NCBI GenBank assembly: GCA_030323885.1
Contig: CM059190.1
Span: 88,697,865-88,761,864, forward strand
Reading direction: 5' to 3'
Length of the DNA: 64,000 bases
Origin: Branchipolynoe longqiensis
Lineage: Eukaryota > Annelida > Polychaeta > Phyllodocida > Polynoidae
Below, piece after piece: positions 21,671-30,927 of the stretch; the stretch's first letter is position 1, and each line of letters begins with the position of its first letter. The notes below the pieces were generated by a model, which was not told the DNA's origin, did no database searches, and worked only from the letters and a program-made list of their open reading frames with translations. The position numbers were made by a program, and so were the translations under genes.

Positions 21671-22171
21671 GGTGTGGCGTGCTTAGCCGTGTCTCGTGCT
21701 CAACCGTGTGCATAGACTCAAACTCAAGGCATTGTCAATGGTTGTGAGTCACTAACCTTCTAAATTTAATATAATGTTTTTGGTAAAGATGTTTTCTATA
21801 TGTGTACCAAGCGATTTGTTTCTAGGTCGTGTGGTTTTAGAGATATTTCACTTTTCATGGATTTTCTGTATGAACATTGCTCACCACCATTGACAATGCC
21901 TTGAGTTTGACGGTATGTGCAGTGCAAAATATTAGTTTTAATCAAAATTATTAGAAATCAAGAACCCTAACCTTATAAATTTAATATAATCTTTTTGGTG
22001 AAGATGTTTTCTATATGCGTACCAAGCGATTTGTTAATAGGTGGTGTGCTTTTAGAGATATTTCACTTGTTCTGTATTTTCTGTATGAAGATTACTCACG
22101 ACCATTGACAATGCCTTGAGTTTGAGTCTATGCGCACGGCTGAGCACGGTACACGGCTGAGCACGCCACAC
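21671..22171. mobile_element. MITE with 49-bp inverted termini and a doubled core
   Basis: Bases 21671-21719 (starting GGTGTGGCGTGCTTAGCCGT) pair with 22123-22171 with only a few mismatches. Inside, a core module (CTAACCTT ... AATTTAATATAAT ... GTTTTCTATATG ... TTTAGAGATATTTCAC) occurs twice in tandem, at ~21755-21870 and ~21968-22075. Each core ends in CCATTGACAATGCCTTGAGT. The first core is also bounded on its left by the inverse of that word. The same core occurs with other termini at 26582, 29244 and 55918. Confidence 0.75.
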
Positions 22172-22174
22172 CGG

Positions 22175-22450
22175 TTCGTGTGGTGGGGGAGGTGGCGGTG
22201 GTGGGGGTGGGGGTGGAGGTGGGGGAGTGTGGGGGTAGTGGGTGATAATTATTGGATCCATACCACGCTACAGTTCTCTAAGTGTGTACGGCGGTGTGGG
22301 TTGTGTTGGGTAGGTGAGGTGGGTGGTGGTGGGTGGAGGATGGGGAGGTGAAGTGGGGGGAGGAGGGGGAAACATGTACAAAGCCATAAATGTGTCCCGA
22401 ATTGATTCATGCCCCACCCACCACCCTCACAGACCCCAGCGAATGAACCA
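22175..22450 (+). repeat. G-rich repeat R, copy 1
   Basis: A GGTGG-rich arm is followed by a conserved segment (AATTATTGGATCCATACC ... CTACAGTTCT ... GGTGTGGGTTGTGTTG) and a trailing segment with AAACATGTACAAAGCCATAA. The same order is found in reverse complement at 29820-30130. Nature unknown; possibly a SINE-like or MITE repeat. Confidence 0.65.
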
Positions 22451-22799
22451 TATATAAGTCTCAAGGTGTTGCTTTGGGGGGCTACCGACGCGGATATATA
22501 TATTATATATATATGTATTTATATAATGATATATGGATAGTGATAAGACTGTTATTGCTTGTAATAATCTCTGTAAGTGTCCTGCTACTACCCCCCCCCC
22601 CGCTTCTGAGTGGGGTGGGTCCGGCTTCCTTCACCCCCCCCCCCCCCATCCGGGGGGCTCTACACGACACTCGCGCTGAAGTTTATTGAAAAGGTATAAC
22701 GACTTATACGAGTAAAAATAACAGGAATTGGCTAATATTCCTGTCTTTGACTGATGGCGCACCACCATGTACCGATCTCACTAATCGGTCCCGTGTTAG
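22451..22799. other. Unassigned spacer with C-runs
   Basis: Contains a (TA)n stretch at ~22495-22520 and C homopolymers near 22590 and 22637-22649. No gene seen. Confidence 0.4.
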
Positions 22800-22814
22800 T
22801 CTCGGCAGATTATA

Positions 22815-22863
<49 letters not shown>
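22800..22863. repeat. (TA)n microsatellite
   Basis: About 50 bases of uninterrupted TA dinucleotides directly abutting the left end of a MITE. Confidence 0.95.
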
Positions 22864-22868
<5 letters not shown>

Positions 22869-23100
22869 GAGTTCAGGCGTAAAACCACGTAACCGCCAAT
22901 CCAAAAATGGAGAGAAACATTGGAATAAAACCTTCAAAAACTATATATGTTCATATTCCTACTGTTTTGTGTATTGTTCCATAACCATGTGATCTTATGA
23001 AAAGTGGAATTAGTGAGCTTTAAACTTATTTTCTGGGAAAAAGATCCTTTATTTAAACTCCATTTTTGGATTGGCGTTTATGTGGTTTTCCGCCTGAACC
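22864..23100. mobile_element. MITE family ATGAAGAGTTCAGGCG, copy a
   Basis: Left end ATGAAGAGTTCAGGCGTAAA and CGCCAATCC pair with GGATTGGCGTTTATGTGG and CGCCTGAAC at the right end. About 237 bp, non-coding. The best preserved copy is at 49747-49994. Confidence 0.8.
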
Positions 23101-23222
23101 GACATACATATCGATATATATATATAGTGAGAGAGCGAGATAGAGAAAGGAGAGAGGCGTGGTGTAACTGTAAGATAGTGTATATGTTCAAATAATATTA
23201 TTATTTGGGGGGGGGGGTACAT
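23101..23222. other. Short unassigned spacer with (TA)n and a poly-G run
   Basis: TATCGATATATATATATAG at 23108 and a G run at 23207-23217. No other feature. Confidence 0.5.
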
Positions 23223-23425
23223 TGACTGATTAAGCTGGGGAAATTCCAATCGCGGACAATTGGTTCTCCTCATTCCACTGCTTCTTATCGGATCCTAGTA
23301 TATTCCTAGTAATTCCTAGTAATTCCGAGCGCCAGGCTAGGTAGCAACAAGTATAAATTTGTAAGTCATTGTTTTGACTCGACCAAGGTTCCAACCTGCT
23401 AAGTTTGAATTCCACAACCTACCAA
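23223..23425 (-). mobile_element. SINE fragments (families 2 and 1), minus strand
   Basis: 23223-23290 resembles the tail side of SINE family 2 (GGGGAAATTCCAATCGCGGA; compare 60885). It is followed at 23318-23425 by the head side of family 1 (CGAGCGCCAGGCTAGGTAGC ... GACTCGACCAAGGTTCCAAC). Both are truncated. Confidence 0.65.
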
Positions 23426-23560
23426 AACTGAAGACAGATGCTCAACTCATTGGGTAATCCCATCCAGCAGGGAAAATATCGCAGGAAAATTAACAGCCTA
23501 ATCTTTAGTAAAATGTCCACGAGGAGCAACATTGTGGGACAGCGCAGAGACTTGTCTGGG

Positions 23561-23842
23561 TTGATGCGAGGGGAGGAAGAGACCCCCCCCCCACCCCCGT
23601 GTTGCGCTGCCTTCGCACCTCGGCCGACCACGTCGCCGCCGCCTCCTCCCCCCGCCCGCTCTCCTTTGTCCCGCGGCGCTCACGCCTCGCGCGACTGCCG
23701 CTGCTCGCCACCTCTCACCCTCCCCCGGCCTGCCAGCATTCGCACCTCCCTGCCGCCGCCGTCCCTTCCCCCCTTATAAGGCCGCCCGCCGGCCCTCCTC
23801 CTCATTCACCTCCCTGCCGTCTTCCTGCCCTCTTCATTTTCT
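23561..23842 (+). repeat. Repeat A1 of the split-repeat element
   Basis: Begins TTGATGCGAGGGGAGGAAGA and ends CTCTTCATTTTCT. It differs from A2 (25936-26219) by only a few changes, mostly in the C-run and one T/C change near 23689/26056. Confidence 0.9.
23772..23782 (+). promoter_or_regulatory. TATA-like promoter in A1
   Basis: CCCTTATAAGG stands alone as an AT-rich core in very GC-rich DNA, about 105 bases before the Gag ATG. The same sequence recurs in A2 at 26149-26159. Position and isolation suggest a TATA box; not proven. Confidence 0.45.
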
Positions 23843-23882
23843 ACATTTGGACTTCCACCTCGGACCGCCTCCACAACGCACC

Positions 23883-25022
23883 ATGCCCCGAGGAAGAGGT
23901 CGTGGACGCAAGAGCTCCCGGGCTGCCCCCCGGACGCCGGGGCCTTCATCAACACCGCCCCGGGAGGAGTCGCCGGCTTCACTCCCGGCGTCCCCCCCGG
24001 CCCCCTCGGACCGCGCCTCGGGCTCCGAGGTATCCATGCTCCTGGAGGCCATGCAGCGCATGCAGCGCGAGAGCCGAGAGGCCGCCGCCGAGGCCGCCGC
24101 CGAGGCCCGCCAGGCAGCGGCAGACCTCCACGCCCGGATCGACGCCCTCGTGCCGGAGCAGCCCGCCCCGGCGCCTCGGGCGCGCACCACCACTGCAGCC
24201 CGGCCACCGCCGCCGCCTCACGCGAGCCTGCCCGGGGCACCGCTGGCGGAGTACGAGAGGTACCGTCACCTCCCCGCGTCCCCGGCCTACCAGGAGGACT
24301 TCACCCGCCACAGCCCCGCATCCGCGGCCGACGCCGTCCGGGAGATTTTGGCCTCCGCCGAGGCGCGGCACTCCACCAGGCGGCAAGGTATACCAGCAAA
24401 CTACATCTTTCCTTCTGATCTGGTGAAGCGAGGGGCGGAGAGGAAGCCGGTCAAACGAGGGGAGGCGACAAAGGACGAGTACACGCTCGCCCTCCTCAAC
24501 CTCATCGACCACCCCGACTTCCCCGCCCACCCCGCCCAGGGACTCCACCAACACCTCCTCGGGGTTTGCCGGGACAACTTAATATACCCGTGGGCTACCG
24601 TCCGCCGATATTCAGAGAGTGTCTTCTCTGCCATCGCGGACGGGACCCTCCCCCACGGGTGGCACGACCTGGTGGCCATCAACCTCCACAGACTCGACTG
24701 CCTCGCCATGCCCGAGGACCACGCCACCGCCGCCCCCGCCCGCCCACTCGACCACCTCCAGCGAGGCGCGCACTTCCCCCGAGCCCAGGCCTACGATAGA
24801 GAGATCCACGGGGTGCCCTGCCCGGCCTGGAACCACACCCCCGCCTCGTGCGATCGGGCCCACCTCGGCGAGGCCCACGGTGAGGCAGGGGACAGACGCC
24901 GTCACGTCTGCGCGTATTGCGCCAACGTGAGGCGCGTCTTCACCATGCACAGCGAGGCCGACTGCATCACGAAGCAAACCCGTGAGCGCCAGACCCCCCC
25001 CTCCACCTCGGCGGATTTTTGA
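23883..25022 (+). CDS. Gag-like protein with a C-terminal Cys/His cluster
   Basis: A 379-residue frame from an ATG in good context (CGCACCATGC); an in-frame ATG 12 codons upstream (23847) is possible but weaker. Order: a basic N-terminus (RGRGRGRKSSR); a Pro/Ser-rich stretch; an Ala/Glu/Arg-rich segment at ~55-95 likely to be helical or coiled coil; a Pro-rich linker; a folded-looking middle (~125-290, with SAIADGTLPHGWHDLVAINL); and a C-terminal cluster CPAWN...C...H...HVCAYC...H..ADC at ~308-357. That spacing resembles the single zinc-binding region at the end of Gag proteins of DIRS/Ngaro elements. The stop at 25020 is followed by open sequence in all three frames. I infer a nucleic-acid-binding Gag; homology is untested. 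Confidence 0.6.
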   Translation: MPRGRGRGRKSSRAAPRTPGPSSTPPREESPASLPASPPAPSDRASGSEVSMLLEAMQRMQRESREAAAEAAAEARQAAADLHARIDALVPEQPAPAPRARTTTAARPPPPPHASLPGAPLAEYERYRHLPASPAYQEDFTRHSPASAADAVREILASAEARHSTRRQGIPANYIFPSDLVKRGAERKPVKRGEATKDEYTLALLNLIDHPDFPAHPAQGLHQHLLGVCRDNLIYPWATVRRYSESVFSAIADGTLPHGWHDLVAINLHRLDCLAMPEDHATAAPARPLDHLQRGAHFPRAQAYDREIHGVPCPAWNHTPASCDRAHLGEAHGEAGDRRRHVCAYCANVRRVFTMHSEADCITKQTRERQTPPSTSADF

Positions 25023-25670
25023 TTCGCCGGCCGCCCCCCGGCCGGCCCGGGGGGCCCCTTCCGGCGCCCCACCTTCACCACTGCCGACAGCCCCGCACCT
25101 CCCCCCGACAACCTCCCAGCGACCACCGATCGCAGCGCCGCCCAGTCTCAGCCGGGGATCACCACCTCGGGCATCACAGCTCAGCCCACAGCCCAGCCCA
25201 GCCTCACGAGGAACCCTCTGCCGGCACCACAGCCACCGACCGTATCGACACCGCCGTCCACCGACATCCTCCCAGCGACCACCGATCGCAGCGCCACCCA
25301 GTCTCACCCGGGGACCATCACCTCGGGCCTCACGCCTCAGGCCACAGCCCAGCCCAGCCTCAGCAAGAACCCTCCGTAGACATCGCAGTCGTGGACCCCC
25401 ACGACACCGCCTTCATCGACCCACCGGACCCGCCCCCGACCGCCGCCCCGCCCAGCCCTGAGGACTTCGCTGCCCCCCCTCCTCGACGGACCTCCTCACC
25501 GGATCTCGCCAAGGAGCGGGCTTCCTCCTTTTGGGCCGCCCGCTCCCTGCCGCCGCAGGCCACGGACACTCGCCGCCCCCAGAGGGAACCTGACCCCTGA
25601 CTCACTGCCCCCCCCCCCTGCTGGCCCCTGCCCCCGCCTCGGGCGCGCCTCGAGCCCTCTCCTTTCTTTT
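25023..25670 (+). other. Pro/Ser-rich open region with a 156-bp tandem duplication
   Basis: A unit starting CCCAGCGACCACCGATCGCA is found at about 25115 and again at 25271, a period of 156 bases or 52 codons. The Gag frame continues past its stop without another until about 25377 and reads ATTDRS...SQPG...SLTRNPL, a balanced composition. The other two frames are also open (to 25461 and 25600), as expected at this GC content. It may be a second frame reached by frameshift or readthrough, or a decayed tail; I cannot decide. Confidence 0.45.
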
Positions 25671-25912
25671 GGTGGAGGGCTCCTCGGCACCCCCTCACTT
25701 ACTGACATTGACACCACATGAACTTTTATCTACCTTCTGCGACCATTGACACCATGAACTTTTGACATTACCTTTCTACTTGCTTATTACCTATTGTTCT
25801 TTGACTTATTTACCTCATTCTGCTATGTTTGTATACCCTGTTTGTCATCTGAGGCGTCAATAAAGCGCCTCTTTTCCCACACCCGCCTCTGCCTTCTTCC
25901 TTCTCGCGCATC
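25671..25912 (+). repeat. Repeat B1 of the split-repeat element
   Basis: 242 bp from GGTGGAGGGCTCCTCGGC to CTTCTCGCGCATC, differing from B2 by about one base. It contains the AATAAA signal near 25858 and would form the 3' end of the transcript. Confidence 0.9.
25858..25865 (+). terminator. Polyadenylation signal in B1
   Basis: CAATAAAGCGCC gives an AATAAA hexamer about 55 bases before the end of B1. The same hexamer is in B2 near 26448. Confidence 0.55.
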
Positions 25913-25915
25913 GGT

Positions 25916-25934
25916 CGTAATGCGAAGCATTACG
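25916..25934. other. Perfect hairpin at the B1/A2 junction
   Basis: CGTAATGCGAAGCATTACG has an 8-bp stem and a 3-base loop. It lies exactly in the short spacer joining B1 to A2 and is absent beside A1 and B2. In Ngaro-type elements this junction corresponds to the ends joined in the circular intermediate, so it could be a recombinase site (inference). Confidence 0.55.
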
Positions 25935-25935
25935 T

Positions 25936-26219
25936 TTGATGCGAGGGGAGGAAGAGACCCCCCCCCCCGCCCCCCGTGTTGCGCTGCCTTCGCACCTCGG
26001 CCGACCACGTCGCCGCCGCCTCCTCCCCCCGCCCGCTCTCCTTTGTCCCGCGGTGCTCACGCCTCGCGCGACTGCCGCTGCTCGCCACCTCTCACCCTCC
26101 CCCGGCCTGCCAGCATTCGCACCTCCCTGCCGCCGCCGTCCCTTCCCCCCTTATAAGGCCGCCCGCCGGCCCTCCTCCTCATTCACCTCCCTGCCGTCTT
26201 CCTGCCCTCTTCATTTTCT
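25936..26219 (+). repeat. Repeat A2 of the split-repeat element
   Basis: Same as A1 from TTGATGCGAGGGGAGGAAGA to CTCTTCATTTTCT, with a slightly longer C-run. It is followed by 41 bases of spacer before B2. Confidence 0.9.
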
Positions 26220-26260
26220 CCACCCACCCACCCTACTCCATCCTTACTCTCTTCCTTATC

Positions 26261-26502
26261 GGTGGAGGGCTCCTCCGCACCCCCTCACTTACTGACATTG
26301 ACACCACATGAACTTTTATCTACCTTCTGCGACCATTGACACCATGAACTTTTGACATTACCTTTCTACTTGCTTATTACCTATTGTTCTTTGACTTATT
26401 TACCTCATTCTGCTATGTTTGTATACCCTGTTTGTCATCTGAGGCGTCAATAAAGCGCCTCTTTTCCCACACCCGCCTCTGCCTTCTTCCTTCTCGCGCA
26501 TC
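26261..26502 (+). repeat. Repeat B2 of the split-repeat element
   Basis: Same 242-bp sequence as B1, ending CTTCTCGCGCATC at the right boundary of the element. Confidence 0.9.
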
Positions 26503-26581
26503 AGCAGCGCATGCGTACCGGGCTGCATGTGAGCGATAATATAAGCAGCGGGCGTCCCAGCCACTCCGTGAGCCTGTGTCA

Positions 26582-27174
26582 ATAGACTACATCACGGTTC
26601 CGACTGCGCATGCGCTGAAAACGGCGTTGGGAGCAAAGCAAAGGCATACGGCCATTGAGTTTGCCAATGCGCGCAGTGAAAAACGTTAGTTTTATTCAAA
26701 AATAATAGAAATCCAAAACCCTAACCTTATCAATTTAATATAATCTTTTTGTTAAACATGTTTTCTATATGTGTTCCAAGCGGTTTGTCTCTAGGTGGTG
26801 TAGTTTTATCAGTATTTCACTTTTTATGTATGGAGATTGCTCACTGCCATTGACAATGCATTGAGTACTCTAGCTATGGCTCTAACACTAGTCTGAGTGC
26901 CTAGATCTTTCTAAATCTAAATGCACATGGCATAAAATGTGCTGATTATATTGATGTAAATGCAATGCTGGATAAAAGATTAATATCTTAATTTATTATA
27001 TATATTTTTTTAGTTGGTATTCTATGTTTCAAACAAGAGGTGAGATGAGCTGAAACTAACACATTTGATAGCTGCACCCAGTGTATTAGCATGTGCCATG
27101 TGCTTTTGGGGGGGTTGTTTTGCTCTGATGCATCCAACAATGCACCGCACCGCTGGAACCGCGATGTAGTCTAT
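26582..27174. mobile_element. MITE with ATAGACTACATCRCGGTTCC termini and shared core
   Basis: The left end ATAGACTACATCACGGTTCC is matched inverted by GGAACCGCGATGTAGTCTAT at the right end. The interior holds the ~130-bp core shared with three other elements, then GCTATGGCTCTAACAC near 26875, the intact version of the site where E6 inserted in a related copy (49367-50749). No coding capacity. Confidence 0.75.
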
Positions 27175-27433
27175 AGCGACCAAGCCGCGGCTGTCCAGCA
27201 GTGAGATATCTGCTGTTGACACTCTACCGCAGCGCCCTCTGTGAGCAGCCCCGGCATCACCCCGCCCCGCCTAAAGCAAATGTATATTGTGTCGGCGAGA
27301 GGCACCTACATATTATATTTGCATAGTATATGATATATATGTTATATATATTTTTTCTAACTGGCCATAGTGTATCACCTGCAAAAACAAAATGTTTTAA
27401 ATATGATCTAATGTTTATGCTTGATATTTGATC

Positions 27434-28000
27434 TAAAGCTGCATAGTTCGATGAAAGCATTAAAATATCAAAACCAAAATGCGTATCTAGATATTATTCT
27501 ACATATTTAAGTCTGATATTGGTGCATTTATTAAACATTTGTTGTCGCATCGAATGTCAATTTAATCGAACCTCTTACTGCTAAAACTTATCGCATCTGA
27601 ATTTTGACATCCACACCGATGGGGTTCAAATCCGGCCGAATTAAACCAATGACTTAAATATTTATCCTTGTCGGGTTACTTAGCCTGGTAGTCAGCATTC
27701 CTAGAATAAGGCAAGGGGAAGTGGCATGACTAAGATCAATTGTACACGATTGAAATTGTCCCTGCTTAATCAATTAATTTAATCTAATATAATACATTTA
27801 TTTTGTAATTGTTAACCATGGAAACTATACTTTGGCACTGGCCCCCTTAAGCTTCGTCATTATCAGCTTCTATTAAATTGACATAGTACCCACGGTCTAA
27901 CTAGCAATAAATGCTTAATAAATGCACTAAGTTGTAAAATCTAGATAAGTGTCTTGGTTTTAACCATTTGGTGATTTCATCGGGCTATGCAGCTTAAAGA
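27434..28000. mobile_element. Degraded MITE of the AGCTGCATAGTC family with a SINE fragment inside
   Basis: The left word AAAGCTGCATAGTTCGATGA (27435) and right word TCATCGGGCTATGCAGCTTA (27977) are the inverted termini seen at 56429-56784. The right part keeps CTAGATAAGTGTCTTGGTTT. A plus-strand fragment of SINE family 1 (~27610-27740) lies in the middle. Confidence 0.5.
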
Positions 28001-28111
28001 AACACCAGGAATAATTGAACAACTCTTTTCCAAAATTCGATGAATCTATGTTCATTGTTTCAAGAAAATAAATACCATTTTCTGGCGAGATGGAGAGCAT
28101 GTCCTTGTTGA

Positions 28112-28330
28112 TGCATAGCCTGGCGCTCGCCATTATTAGGATAGGGCAAGGACTGGTTGGCTCAATGTCAGGATAATGTGACTGAGTAGGATATCAGGGC
28201 ATGGTGCTGGCAGCCTGGTGTTCCAGTGGTGCAGCACTATAAAGTCGCTATGAGTGCGCACTGTCACAAGTCGGTACTCGTCCTGATGTTACCTTAGATG
28301 TTGCTAGGACGTAAAACAACAACAAACAAT
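28112..28330 (+). mobile_element. SINE family 1, plus strand, 5' truncated
   Basis: From ATAGCCTGGCGCTCGCCATT to the tail GTTGCTAGGACGTAAAACAA and (CAA)n. The tRNA-like head is missing. Confidence 0.85.
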
Positions 28331-28392
28331 GAGTAGTAATCTGTTAAAAAAAAATTTTTAATTAAAGATTTGAAGGTTTAAGTGCATTTATC

Positions 28393-28443
28393 TCCATTTT
28401 GGGATTGGCATGTACGTGGTTTTTGCGCCTGAACTCTTCATTT
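28393..28443. mobile_element. MITE family ATGAAGAGTTCAGGCG, right-end fragment
   Basis: TGGGATTGGCATGTACGTGG and GCGCCTGAACTCTTCAT match the right terminus of the family; the left half is absent. Confidence 0.65.
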
Positions 28444-28608
28444 ACAGAACAAACAAACATTATTGGGTTTTTTTATGGGGATTTCTTTCTAAGCGCTATT
28501 GACTGAATAAATAGCATTCCTATGTGTAACGTCACGTTGACTGAATAACTGTACATTGTGGATTAAATTAAATCACTGACAGGTTCCCTCTTCTTGTTTG
28601 TCTTGCAG

Positions 28609-28718
28609 CAATGGTACGACTATAAGCTGATGTGGGACCCTCTGGAGTACGGAGGGGTACAGCGTCTCTACGTGCCTTCCAATGAGATCTGGCTTCCGGA
28701 CATTGTGCTCTACAACAG
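28609..28718 (+). CDS. nAChR alpha subunit, exon 4 (ligand-binding domain)
   Basis: Acceptor TTGTTTGTCTTGCAG and donor AACAG|GTGGGT bound exactly 110 bases, the conserved size of this exon in nicotinic receptor genes. It begins in phase 0 and ends with two bases of a Ser codon. The peptide starts [11 protein letters not shown], where the first Trp corresponds to the loop D Trp of the complementary binding face, and ends [11 protein letters not shown], with the loop A Trp and Tyr. The product is part of the extracellular domain of a pentameric acetylcholine-gated cation channel in the plasma membrane. The exons before this one were not found here. Confidence 0.93.
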
Positions 28719-29243
28719 GTGGGTGTGGTCACAGATTAAAAAAGAAATTGGGTAAATGTGTTTATTCTGCTGAATAAGTTTGCTGTCAGTGCCGAAGCAC
28801 TGATCTTCCAGCCATTTTTCAATTCAGGATTATTTACACAAACAAGGTATGTAGAGTAAGGTATGCAATAACTGTTGAATACATAATTTGCAGCATATAA
28901 CACAATAACATTCTTTAACAAACAAGTTCCATAGCAATATGGCAATAGTATTGTCATATGACTAGATCAATATTAATCAGATCAATGTGAGAATTTACAT
29001 GGTGTTTAGAATGTAAACAGAAGTTATCTTCTGTATACATTTGGTCAATTTGTAGTAAGTTTTAATGTTAGGGTCTGGTCAGTTGGAGTTAGACAAGCAG
29101 TATATAAATGTCAGATCAATATTTTCTTTTGGGGCGATTTGAATCTGAGTAAATGGTCTTCCTCCGTCAGTTGCTCCCACATGGGGCAGGCAGGGATATC
29201 GCTGGTATTAGCGCTTTGTGGCCATGTGTGGTTGCCAATGTAA
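28719..29243 (+). other. Intron 4, first part
   Basis: Unique AT-rich intronic sequence following the donor site. No repeat is recognised in this stretch. Confidence 0.6.
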
Positions 29244-29760
29244 AGGCCCGTTTATACTTGTGACACTGTCAACTTTATGACGGCGCAAAGCGATGGGGAG
29301 TGCTACGAGTGGAATGTCACCGTGAAAGTCTGAATGCTTTGACACACACGGTCGACCTATTTTCCAGACTCTCATTATTGAGTTTGCTGAAACACTCAGT
29401 GCAAAACTTCAATTTTATTCAAAATTAAAAGAAATACAGAACAATAAACATATCAATTTAATATAATCTGTTTGGTAAACATGTTATCTATTTGCGTGCC
29501 AAGTGGTTTGTTTCTAGGTGGTGCGGTTTTAGAGATATTTCACTTTTTCTGCTCATACTCATGGCCATTGAGTCCTGCAGCCAAGTTGCGAGCGCGCAAA
29601 CCTCATTACCTATGCTGACGTCATGTGAAAGCAACACGGGCAACTCTTTTGTGTCAGATCCAATTCTGATTGGCAGAACTGTCGACGTGTGGAAGTACTG
29701 ACCTTGAAAGTTCAACCTAGTTGAACTCTGGTCAACGCCGTCAAAAGTCTAAATGGGCCT
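29244..29760. mobile_element. TWA-flanked MITE E7 carrying the shared core
   Basis: Ends AGGCCCGTTTATACTTGTGA and the complement of AGGCCCATTTAGACTTTTGA pair in 18 of 22 positions. TAA lies on both sides (29241-29243, 29761-29763). The interior contains the core module (AATTTAATATAATCTG ... TTAGAGATATTTCACTTT, ~29455-29560) found in MITEs with unrelated termini. The TWA duplication and AGGC start link it to hairpin elements E3 and E5. Confidence 0.7.
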
Positions 29761-29819
29761 TAAGCTGCAGATCTCTCTGAACCTGGCTCATTGGATAAGC
29801 TTTTAACTGAGTCTGACGA

Positions 29820-30130
29820 TTATTGAGGTGGGTGTGGGATATGAATCTATTCAGGACATATCTATGGTTTAATACATGTTTTATACCCCCACCCACCAAA
29901 CTCCACCTCCAGCCACCACCCACCTTAACTACCCAATACAACACAACCCACACCGCTTTAAATACATACTTCAAGAACTGTAGTGTGGAATGTATCCAAT
30001 TATTACTACCTCTTCCACACCACCCCACCCCCCTCAACCCCCACCCCGACCCCACACCACCCCCTCAACCCACACCCCCACACCCACCACCACCCACCCA
30101 CCCCACCCCACCATCCTCACTGATTACCAG
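29820..30130 (-). repeat. G-rich repeat R, copy 2 (inverted)
   Basis: The reverse complement follows 22175-22450: ACATGTTTTATACC, CACAACCCACACCGC, AGAACTGTAGTGTGGA and GGATACATTCCAC-type words appear in the mirrored order, ending in CCACCCACC-rich sequence. It lies in intron 4. Confidence 0.65.
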
Positions 30131-30421
30131 TTAGAGATGATGTATTTGGAAATGAGTGTGTGATGGAGTCGTTCTGATTCCATCCACAACTCATTATTAC
30201 ATTTTTCTTAAGGAAACTGGTTTTTACAAAAAATTCATTTCCCATTTTTAACTTGAAAACCCCTTTACCATTGATTTTATTTATCATATACCACTTGTGA
30301 ATTTACAACAGTTGTACACTATTTTGGCATACATTTCTGTGCTCTATTTTACCTGTTTGAAACAACATTTTCTACTCAGATACATTTAACCCACTGTATG
30401 ACCCTCAATAGCCAATGTTTA

Positions 30422-30827
30422 AGGCTCTGTCACACCTCGCCAGATTGGGGAAACGGAAAGAAACCGAACAAAGTCTGTTGATATCCGGCAAAGTCTGGTT
30501 TGTGTCCATTGCATATCTGCTGCATATCAATTGATGTCCGTTGATATCCGGCCCGATCCATTACAAGTTTTGAACATGCACAAAACTTGGAACGGATGCT
30601 GCCGGATTGACGTCTATGGTTCTTGTCCGGTTTAAGTTTGTTTAGTCTGCTTATCGTCCATTGGATATCCATTCATGTCTGTTTCATGTCCGTTCATCTG
30701 GCGGCCTTTGACCCAATATTGCAACATTTTGACACATTTTAATACATTTTGATACTTATCACACCCGAACGCCACCGGACTAGAAAATTCTGTCCGTTGC
30801 TCAATCTGGCATATTGTGACAGCCGCT
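30422..30827. mobile_element. TWA-flanked hairpin element E3
   Basis: Starts AGGCTCTGTCACACC and ends TTGTGACAGCCGCT, with TTA on both sides (30419-30421, 30828-30830). The arms reiterate GATATCCGGC, GTCCGTT and TGTCCGTT words. The centre is a near-palindrome, CAAGTTTTG..CATGCACAAAACTTG (~30567-30590). It lies in intron 4, 100 bp before exon 5. Confidence 0.75.
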
Positions 30828-30927
30828 TTACCATTTATACTCGGCAGTCGTTAAATAAACAAACAAACAAACAAAAAGAGGTTTCAACCTGTGCATTTTC
30901 TCCCCCCCCCCCCTCTCCCGGATGTAG

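Larger units (their letters stand above)
23561..26502 (+). mobile_element. GC-rich retroelement with split direct repeats (Ngaro/DIRS-like), Gag only
   Basis: Architecture A1 (23561-23842) - interior with a Gag-like frame - B1 (25671-25912) - 23-bp junction - A2 (25936-26219) - 41-bp spacer - B2 (26261-26502). A1/A2 and B1/B2 are nearly identical. This order is the split direct repeat layout described for Ngaro-type tyrosine-recombinase retrotransposons (established knowledge), which insert without target duplications; none is seen here. The A repeats carry a TATA-like promoter and the B repeats an AATAAA signal. No reverse transcriptase, RNase H or recombinase frame fits in the 1.8-kb interior, so it would be a non-autonomous derivative. 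The alternative is a full copy followed in tandem by an internally deleted copy of the same element. Confidence 0.6.

Noticed and set aside
24612..25307. 231-codon Gly/Arg frame on the minus strand of the GC-rich element
   Set aside because: Shadow of the Gag-like gene in GC-rich DNA, with no motif of its own.
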